A stretch of DNA of 64,000 nt from Rhizophagus clarus (lineage: Eukaryota; Glomeromycota; Glomeromycetes; Glomerales; Glomeraceae), in assembly GCA_015698045.1 (NCBI GenBank), contig BLAL01000278.1, forward strand, positions 1,426,001-1,490,000, in the 5' to 3' direction. Below the pieces are notes generated by a model. It did no database searches and was not told where the DNA came from. It was given only the letters and a program-made list of their open reading frames with translations. Position 1 is the first letter of the stretch. The number at the start of each line of letters is the position of its first letter. Positions 56,205 through 64,000 of the stretch are shown here, piece by piece. The position numbers were made by a program, and so were the translations under genes.

Positions 56205-58283
56205 ATGGCTCAAGATACTTCGTCCACCAAAACCACTAAAGCTCTCGATGATTATGTTTTATTGGGGCGTAGCGGGTTAAGAGTATCTCCATTATGCCTT
56301 GGCACTATGGTAAGATTTCTATGTAACTTGGCCATAAATTCATATGGCATAAATGTATATCATAAAAATTAATATATGTGTAATGACTTTTCTTTGCACA
56401 CAAAAGACTTTTGGAGAACAATGGGTAAGTTATATATTATTAATTTAAGTTGATTTATATATAGGAAAACAAAAAAGTTCTTAAAATATTAACACTATAC
56501 AAATTCAGGGAGTAGGTTCTAATAAAGAAGAATCGAAAAAAGTTTTTGACCTCTATTATGAAAAAGGCGGAAATTTTTTTGGTAAAAATTTTTTATTTGC
56601 GCAGTCATTAATTAAATCATATCATGATTATAAAGAATATTCTAATAACACGTGTAACTTTCAGATACCGCTTGCGTTTACAATTTCGGTGAAGTAAGTA
56701 TTAATGTGACTATATTTTTTAGTTAATTTAATATCAATATTCATTATAAAATTATTAGAGTGAACGATTCCTTGGAGATTATGTTTCCGATAAACGATCC
56801 GATGTTGTGATTGCAACAAAATATACTTGTACGAATCATGAGCTGTCTATGTAACATCATTTAATTTTTGAATAATTAATGACCTTCGAGATTCAATTTT
56901 TAGGTAATCAAACTGCATTGCAAAAGGATAAGAGATTCAACCCGAATTTCGGTAAGTTAATAACCTATTTGTTAGTACAACTAAATCGCGGTATTAAATA
57001 TTTTTTATGTTAATTATAATGAAAAACTTGACTATTAAATATACAGGAGGAAATCATCGAAAGAGTCTTGTAGAAAATTTAGATGCGAGTTTGAAACGAT
57101 TGAATATGAGTTATGTTGACATTTTATATGTCCATGCTTATGAGTATCGAACCCCAATTGAAGAATATATGAGAGCATTAGATGATGTTGTTCGAAGTGG
57201 AAAAGTAAGAATACTACTTTTTATAGTATTTTTTTTCAATAATTTTTCTAAATATTAAAAATAAATTAGGTTTTTTATGTTGCCGTAAGCGATACTCCAA
57301 CTTGGGCACTCACTCGTTCAAATACTATTGCTGAATTACGTGGATGGAGGTATGAATTTATAACAACTTGTAAATAATAATGATAAATTTCAAGTTAACA
57401 TATAATTATCGATCATGTTTAGCCCTTTTATTGGACTTCAAACACGATATAATTTGTTGGAGCGTTCGTTAGAATTTGACTTACAACCTGCTTGTGCCGA
57501 ACTTGATGTATGTAAATATACAAATTTGTATTCGTACTACTGCGCTTAAACTATATAATGATATTTAAATAAAAACTTTTAGGTTGGAATTATTCCATGG
57601 GGTGTTATCGCTGAAGGGTAATAATTAATCATTGAATTGCATTATTTTTTACGTTAAAATATTAATGTTATTTAATTGTTTATAAAAATAGTTTTCTTAC
57701 CGGAAAATATACGAGAGAATCAGTAACTTCAGAATCTCGCGGTCAATCAGTTGGAAAACATTCACAATCTGAAAAAAATTGGAAAATTTTAGATGAAGTT
57801 ATTGCTATTTCAAAAGAAATTGATAGATCTCCCGTCCAGGTAAATAATTATTTATATTCGATTTCTTAATATTATATAACAAATAAAAAGTTTTTTAATA
57901 ATAAATATTTTATAATATATAGGTTGCTTTGAATTGGATTCAGCAAAAACCCGGTATTACGTCTCCTTTAATTGGTGCTAGAACAGTTACTCAGCTTGAA
58001 GAAAATCTTAAATCGCTTGAATTCAAGTAAGGATGACGAAAAAAAATTATTTTTATTTTTTTATTCTACAGAAAATAACTTCTAATGTAAACTCTCCTAA
58101 ACAAATCTTTTAAGATTGACACCTGAACAAATGAAAAGGCTTGATGATGTTTCCGAGCCAGCCGAACGTCCATTTCCTCAGTCATTTACTAGCCAATTTG
58201 ATAGGTTTTTTGGAAAAAACATTGAAATGCCAAGTAAATTTGCACCTATTGCGACTACATATGACTATGGAAGATTATATTAA
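56205..58283 (+). CDS. Aldo-keto reductase, copy 5 (373 aa, 13 exons)
   Basis: AKR oxidoreductase, sister of copy 4. Exons: 56205-56309, 56407-56424, 56509-56581, 56665-56693, 56759-56828, 56904-56951, 57047-57204, 57270-57349, 57423-57507, 57583-57617, 57692-57839, 57923-58026, 58115-58283; total 1,122 nt. The tetrad is kept ('FFDTACVY', 'IATKYT', 'DILYVH'; the residue before Tyr is Val where copies 1 and 3 have Asn). Exon 11 is three codons shorter than in copy 1, again in the loop after 'GFLTGKYTRES', which is the length hot-spot of the family (35, 38, 46 and other lengths) and lies near the substrate pocket in AKRs. Microexon 2 is TFGEQW. The last acceptor is 'tttaag' rather than 'ttcag'. 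Confidence 0.92.
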
Positions 58284-58999
58284 TTAAAAAATAATTTTTG
58301 TACATTTGATGTTTCGTAACTAGATTATTGCGACTTCCTTGATTTTGTTGTGAATAAAACACAGACTTGTTCTTTCTATTGTATTTACTGTATGCTATTG
58401 AAAAATATTTTTTTTTTCTATATATGAAATTTATACAATAATTCTATTTATTGAAAAAAAAAAAATAGATATTATTATAGTCATACGTTAACATAGGAAT
58501 CAGGTTTAATAATAATCAACAATGGTACTAATACAATTTCAAAATAAAATCTTGGAATAACAATCTTTAAGACTATTTTATTTTTGTTAAAAAATGTAAA
58601 AATAAGTTTTAACAATGAAATTACTAACTTTAGTTATTGATTTTGTAAAAATTAATTTTAATAGTATTTATGCTTAAATTGGCTAATGCAAAGTACAAAA
58701 AAAAAAAGAAATTGTAAAAGCTTGAAGTAATTGAAATAAATAACAAGAACAAATGAATCTTAACGTCGTGAATTTTTAATAAAATCCCTTCTTTTATTGA
58801 TGACAGAGAAAAATATCAGTAAAATTATTAATGTTAAGAAAGACTTATTTAACGATTAATAAAGGTTACCTTAGAGACGACATTGCGAAGTCTAAGTTGC
58901 GAATTTGATTGGCCGAAATCAAGGTGGACACATGATTTTGTAGCAGTCTTTTGGATTTTATTTCAAAGTAGCGATGTGTTGGGCCTAAGCGTTTAACGT
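58284..58999. other. 3' flank of AKR 5 and spacer
   Basis: A+T-rich DNA, then a G+C-richer patch (58,865-59,000) into which the next element is inserted. The reverse frame 58,866-59,141 runs across the insertion boundary, so it is not a gene as it stands; its left part ('NQIRNLDFAMSSLR') might be old coding DNA. Confidence 0.4.
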
Positions 59000-59002
59000 A
59001 TG

Positions 59003-59796
59003 CCCTACGAAAAAAATTCATCCGGAATTCATGCTGAAATTGTCCGGAAAAATAAACAGACAATTTCCGGACGTTTGGTAAATCCGGAAAATGTTCCAAA
59101 ACGTGCGCGTTTCCGGATGTTCGGAATTTGTCCGGGTTCAAATTTGTCCGGAATTTTCCAGAATTCTGAACAATCCAATTTTATCCCGGATGATCAGCAA
59201 GAAGTTTACCACTTTCTACACGATTAACCAAAGTTTGAATTAACATCATAGATAGCATTTTTGGCTGCTCTTCAATTTTACTTATTACGTCAGGGGGTGG
59301 TTATAAATATCAGTTTTGTGCTTTTTGCATTTTTTTAAAATTTAAAATTTTATATTCTTAGAAACATTGTCTAGAATTTGTCCGGAATTTTATTATGTCC
59401 GGAATTTGTTGGGTTTATTTGTCCAGAATTTGTCTGGAATTTAAAATGTCCGGAATTTGTTTGGTTTATTTTGTCCAGAATTTGTCTGGAATTTAAAATA
59501 TCCGGAATTTGTTTGGTTTATTTTGTCCGGAATATGTCCGGAATATTTTATGTCCAGAATTTGTTTGGTTTATTTGTCCAGAATATGTCCGGAATATTTT
59601 ATATCCGGAATTTGTTGGGTTTATTTGTCTAGAATTTGTCCGGAAAATTTCATGTATAAAAAAAACTGGGCATGCAAAAAATTCCGGACAGCAAAATAGA
59701 TTAATTTCCTGGACATTTTCATGACAATTTTTGAAGCACCTGGACAATTTCCGGACATTTTCGTTGACATTTTCCGGACATTATTTTTTCGTAGGG
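59003..59796. mobile_element. TCCGGA-rich non-autonomous DNA transposon, 794 bp
   Basis: The ends are inverted repeats of CCCTACGAAAAAA (left 59,003-59,015; right 59,784-59,796 as its reverse complement), followed inward on both sides by TCCGGA words. They are flanked by a 3-bp direct repeat, atg (59,000-59,002 and 59,797-59,799). A 3-bp duplication and a CxCTA-type end would fit the CACTA/EnSpm superfamily, but three bp can match by chance. The interior has dozens of 'tgtccggaa' words and a tandem array. The frames of 60-90 codons on both strands are readings of the repeat ('CPEFVWFI'-type) and are not genes. Confidence 0.7.
59385..59650. repeat. Internal tandem array, unit ~56 bp
   Basis: About five copies of ATGTCCGGAATTTGTTTGG + TTTATTTTGTCCAGAATTTG + TCTGGAATTTAAA, with TCCGGA and TCCAGA/TCTGGA variants alternating. 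Confined to the middle of the 794-bp element. Confidence 0.8.
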
Positions 59797-59799
59797 ATG

Positions 59800-61590
59800 T
59801 GTTCTGCCTTTTGACGGATTATTTTATCCGATTTTGCATGGAAAAACGTTCATCTTCGATAAACTGGATTCTTATTTCCCTACTAGACAAAATTTTAATG
59901 TTACGTAATATTTCGATCTTTCCGACTGAACTCAGTTCACAGATAAATCATGTGTAACTGCACCATATTGACATATTCACTATTTTTTGTTTGACGTCAT
60001 GGTATAGAAACAAATGTCCGAAAAAAAATTTAATGACTAGGTAACCAGTTATTCAAAAATTATTCCTTGTTAAATAAGTAGATTTTGTTCTATCGGCAAG
60101 TCACACTCACGTAGTACAATTCTTCCGTGATTTAGTGAAACTGCGGTGTGCAAAGGTACTAACTATTACTTCCGATCATCCGTAGCGATCTTTCTATAAT
60201 TCAGTTAAAATGTATAATGATTTAGCTAAAAACTTATTAAATACGAAATTCATAATCAAAGGTCCGATTTGAAAGATTTCTAAAGCACAAGCTGTTAGAA
60301 CATAGATGCATGAGAAAAAATGGTGAAGCGCGTGGTAGGTATTTCTAAAATTTCAACTGAAGAACCCCATCTGGTGGAATTGTTGTTGAGTTTATAATGT
60401 TTAATTAGACCGGATGAAAAGGGGGGGAGTCAAGAAGGGTCAAGGTTCCAAAGGGGGTCTTATTAACCATTTTCTTTTTGTTTTCATTCTAGTTGTGACA
60501 GTGGTTTTTTTTAATGGCCAATTCAGAGTAGTTCGTAATAACTGGAGTGCTGTGCGGACGTCTTAATTACATATAGTTGGTAGTACTTAAGCTTGTATAC
60601 ATTCCTGTACTCGTTCAGATAACGCAAATCATTTGATATCCGGTGTTTCACCGTTTATTAGTTGAATATCTTTCGGATAGTCCTTCAGTCATATGATTTT
60701 ATTTTTATTGGAATCTCGATAATATTGATATCGTTACTATTGTTAATGTTGTTAGCTCATATGCATCTTGTTAATTTGATAATCTACTTGTAAATATGTT
60801 ATTTCATATTCTAATCTGTCTATAATAACATCAATAACCTTATACTGTCACACGTATTACGACATATATTATAATAGCAATTCGTGATACTTCATGGGAA
60901 TTTTTATTAATCATTTCTTTCGCATAAATTTTTTACTGAAAATTCGAAGACCAACATCATAACAAGCCACTGATCAAGAGTCTATTTTATTATTAATCAC
61001 GATGCCAGAAAGGTTTTTACGAGTATATATATATACCTTCAAACTTTCTCAAGTTTTCTCAAAAGCTCTTTGGTTTTTACACAATAAATTTCTTTGTTTC
61101 TCGAAAAAATGAAAACAACTTTTTTCATAGTCATCGGAACGGTCACTTTTAAACTTCTTGAAGTTTAGATAGAAGGAAGATACTTGGACAGCAGATAAGC
61201 GGAGAGAATATTCTACGTATGTTATGACCTTACGTAAGATAGCAGAAACTGGATCAAACGAACAACTTATGACATCTTCTGCTCTGGACACCTTTGAAGT
61301 TGAGTAACAATAATAAAGTTTTTATTATTTTAGCAGGCACTGCATCAATGTTTTTGAAAAGTTCGTCTCTGGGTTATTGATGATCCATCGTGTTCTGATG
61401 TTAGCGCCACACCTACGCGCCTCAATGTTTTGATAGTTCGTTGTTGATCCATCGCGTTTGATATGAACTGTTTGGCTCTGAGTCGTTTACGATCCATCGT
61501 GTTCGATGTGTCTTCCCGAGTCACTTCAATTATTAGAACAATGTTATTAGAACAATTGCTAACATTTTTTTTTTTCTTTTCATAAAAAAG
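59800..61590. other. Spacer
   Basis: No gene is recognised. Three diverged copies of 'gatccatcgtgttcgatg' stand at about 61,380, 61,445 and 61,490. A G-run-rich patch lies near 60,415-60,465. The reverse frames at 61,049-61,291 and 61,345-61,605 are not supported. Confidence 0.5.
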
Positions 61591-62015
61591 ATGAAGCAAA
61601 TACAAAAGAAGTAATAGAATTTTGGGAAGACGTGAAGAAGGTGCAGAATACTAAAGGATGGGGAAATGTACTTGCTGAACTAAATGTATGTATTGATTCT
61701 CAATTTTCGGCTTTTACCTCATAATAAATAATTTTCCGGTATTTCTTAGTATGCTCGTATATTGGACACAATAACTATATTAATGAAGTGAGAAAATGAC
61801 GCGAAAGTTTGTTGACAAAAAAAGAGAGAACAGGAAGTATTAGGTCCCAAAAAACTATACAATTAAAAAAAAAAAAATGATGTCTTCTGACCACGAATAT
61901 ACCATTTTTTTTTATTTAGGAGGGAGAATCCTCGACCAAAGTTATACTCACTTTCAGAGGGTATCTGCTTCCTGCAAGAAAAAAAAAACAAATGGACATT
62001 AATAAGTATTGCTAA
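61591..62015 (+). CDS. Possible two-exon gene end, unknown function
   Basis: An exon-like stretch 61,591-61,685 (after 'aaaaag', ending in GTATGT) reads 'EANTKEVIEFWEDVKKVQNT' and 'KGWGNVLAELN'. A second, 61,920-62,015 (after 'tttatttag'), reads 'EGESSTKVILTFRGYLLPAR' and 'KKKQMDINKYC' to a stop. The phase-0 junction and the soluble, non-repetitive composition support a real gene end, but no start, upstream exon or family is found, so this may be a fragment. Confidence 0.3.
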
Positions 62016-62844
62016 TTTGCAAAACAAAAGTAAATGACATTAGTAATGTTGTTTTCTTTTAAGTGTTTCAAAAGTTTTTTGAAAATTTACCCATTTCTGG
62101 TAGTGAAGTTGAAGTCTTATTCCTAAAAAATTATAAAAAAAAAACTTTGTTAAACATTTTTTAAAATGGACGCTTTGAAATTATTACTTAATGGATTCTA
62201 ATATTTCCAAGTTGTAACTAAAGAGAAATACAAAAAAATTATTAATTTTTTTTTAAGTTTTGAGACTGTTCAAAACTTGCTTAGTGATCCTGTTTGACAT
62301 CGGAATCAGTCTCCTGTAATAAAATAAACTGAAACATTAATAACGTTTCATTAAAATAATTAAGTTATAAAAAAATTGGTTCTCATCAAATTACTAATTA
62401 TCAAAATATTGTGTATTCAAAGACCGAAAAAATTAGCCATCTAAAAAAAATTAAATAAATGAATATTAATGATCGTTTCGTTAATTAAGTAAATAAAATT
62501 TCTCACTGGTATTTATGACAAATAGTCTGACAACAATCTTTTATTAGGAAATTTGTAATTACCAGTTCAGGTGATTCGCAGGTTCTTGATACTAACATGA
62601 TGAAAAGCCATTTAAATAAATCATACTGGTAACTTTTAGCATATGATATGACAATTTGCGTCTAAATAAATATTCCAAAGAGGCTATCTACAGAAGTAAA
62701 AACAACAAAAATGTTAGTAAGTGTTTTGTTAAAATAAAAAAAAATGTTAAAAAAAGGAAATATATTAAAATTTACCTTCTAATAAAATACCATACATTCT
62801 ATAATAAATAAATTTTAATTGACTTATACATACGGCATCTGAAC
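62016..62844. other. A+T-rich spacer
   Basis: No open frame, repeat or RNA gene is seen. It may contain the 3' flank of the hAT element that follows on the reverse strand; no terminal inverted repeat was identified. Confidence 0.5.
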
Positions 62845-63870
62845 TTATTTTTCGGCAAATATAGATCCAACCAAATCCCAATTTCGTTTTAAAAAAAGGT
62901 GTTCAAATGTTGAAGGTGAAAGACTGGTACGTCGAACTGTCATAAGATTTCCAGCATCGCTAAGTAGTCTTTCGCTTGGTGTGGAAGTGCAGGAATTTCT
63001 AATACTTACGTGTCATCTTTGATAAAATTGGAAATCGATTTTAATTTTTAGACCATCAATTAAAAGGACACTCAGAAAAACCGATTTCCCCAACCCTTAG
63101 ATATTCGGTAACTTCATCACCACATTCATATTTTCTACTGAACATACTTGCCAATAATGAATTTGTTAGATATTCTTCATGATATTCCTTTTCCTGTTTG
63201 CTTTCATCTCATTATAAACTGATCTTAATTTCAGATGAATATCATTGTAAAGTCCTGGAGAGATAAAGGATAAGGATTTGCAACGAGGATCTAATAATGC
63301 TGCAATTAATCCATAGTCTTGGAATATTCTAATAGTGAGTAATGGATTCATATAAAGTACCTTTGACTTTTAAAATTAAATTTTTACAATCTTGTTAATC
63401 TTGACCTTATGTTGTTTTGATTGATTATTAGCAATATCCCCATCTTCCGAATCTTCGTATTCATCATCATCATCAAATGCTGTACTTGGTTCAGTAAAAT
63501 CTACAGCATCCACTTCATTAATGTTAGAATTACTTAGTTTTACACCTTTTGTTATTACATTAATTGCGGGATACATAAAACTCACAGTTGCATATTGACC
63601 ACCACCCAATAATTCTGTTGCATTCAGTTAGCAAAAGGTTCAAGAATTGGAACCAACTCACTAATTGCATTCCACTCATCTTTGGTAAGATTGATATCTT
63701 TAAGCCGTTTTCCATCTTTTTTTGCTTGTTTATCTGAATCAATACAAAGTTCTGTTATCATAATATTAATAATATCCTTTATTACAATTAACCGCTTCCA
63801 AGCAAGATATGAAGAATTCCAACGAGTTTTCACGTCAGCAATAACTCAAAGGTATCGATCATTTTTTTGA
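62845..63870 (-). pseudogene. Decayed hAT-family transposase (C-terminal part)
   Basis: Reverse-strand pieces in order: 'VKTRWNSSYLAWKRL' (63,833 down), 'LTKDEWNAISELVPILEPFA', an acidic stretch ('FDDDDEYEDSEDGD'), 'GLIAALLDPRCKSLSF', 'NRFPILSKMTRKY', and 'TPSERLLSDAGNL' plus 'RRTSLSPSTFEHLFLKRNW' to a stop at 62,845. This is the ribonuclease H-like core and C-terminal dimerisation domain of hAT transposases ('ALLDPRxK' and 'SxER.FSxAG' are family signatures). Frame changes and stops occur between most pieces, so it is inactive. The BED finger and first catalytic Asp are missing or lie beyond the window. It could be an old autonomous relative of the hAT-like MITE at 15.1 kb, but their ends cannot be compared. 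Confidence 0.8.
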
Positions 63871-64000
63871 AGATTCTATTTAAATATAGAATTATTAATT
63901 TATCACTATAATTAAAAAAATAATCATTAAAATTAATTAACATAAATCATTTATTTTATTTTTTTCATTTTATTCATTAATTAATAATAAATAATTTAAT
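63871..64000. other. A+T-rich window edge
   Basis: Nothing is recognised before the window ends. Confidence 0.5.

Larger units (their letters stand above)
55780..58440 (+). repeat. Segmental duplication, copy B (promoter plus AKR 5)
   Basis: Colinear with 31,280-33,990 (see copy A), including about 400 bp upstream of the gene. The stretch 55,228-55,460, further left, has short matches to 20,815-20,870, 21,017-21,046 and 23,140-23,170 in the same order. Confidence 0.85.

Noticed and set aside
59378-59747. Several overlapping CPEFVW/TNSG-type frames on both strands
   Set aside because: Readings of the 56-bp tandem array inside the TCCGGA-rich element.
1-64000. LTR retroelements, virus-like elements, rRNA, tRNA, CRISPR
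   Set aside because: Looked for on both strands by eye; no paired long terminal repeats, capsid/integrase-type motifs or RNA gene patterns were recognised. A profile search could still find degraded ones.

Overview
The window looks like nuclear DNA from an arbuscular mycorrhizal fungus of the Rhizophagus irregularis type (Glomeromycota). This is inferred from very high A+T with long homopolymer runs, short GT-AG introns (about 60-90 bp), and gene families that are expanded in that group: kinases with a zinc ribbon and a 'NFTNWTS' linker, decayed F-box genes, a decayed TRANK1-like UvrD helicase, and many copies of one aldo-keto reductase. No rRNA, tRNA or CRISPR was found, and no LTR or virus-like element was recognised.

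Layout. 1-3.5 kb holds decayed coding relics: an unidentified K-rich gene, a LINE endonuclease-like stretch, and a collapsed aldo-keto reductase (AKR) copy. 4.1-12.8 kb is a head-to-tail array of three AKR genes, each with the same 13-part exon plan. 14.5-20.0 kb holds a kinase relic, a 549-bp hAT-like non-autonomous transposon with a perfect 8-bp target duplication, and a six-exon kinase gene. In that kinase the zinc-ribbon plus N-lobe exon is present five times in tandem ahead of one C-lobe. 22.2-23.4 kb is a two-exon reverse-strand gene resembling DUF3990/ADP-ribosyltransferase-like proteins. 24.5-30.0 kb is a graveyard: a TRANK1-like UvrD helicase, a transposase-like fragment and a Pif1-like helicase fragment. 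AKR gene 4 lies at 31.7-33.8 kb. 35-43.4 kb holds broken ion-channel, F-box and unknown genes plus one small intact two-exon gene. 43.5-44.6 kb is a ~300-bp satellite. 48.3-51.4 kb is an apparently complete DNA transposon (37-bp perfect terminal inverted repeats, 9-bp target duplication, 816-aa transposase). AKR gene 5 lies at 56.2-58.3 kb. A 794-bp element rich in TCCGGA lies at 59.0-59.8 kb, and a decayed hAT transposase runs on the reverse strand near the right edge.

How it fits together. The five AKR genes keep the complete D-Y-K-H catalytic tetrad and should be soluble NAD(P)H-dependent oxidoreductases. AKR4 and AKR5 share about 460 bp of upstream DNA and a TATA-like box, so they are a promoter-plus-gene duplication. 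Short colinear matches suggest that 55.2-58.4 kb is a shortened copy of 20.8-34.0 kb. The kinase would be a cytosolic signalling protein. All six of its exons start and end in phase 0, so the N-lobe exons could also be chosen by alternative splicing. The remainder is gene decay and transposon insertion in A+T-rich DNA.
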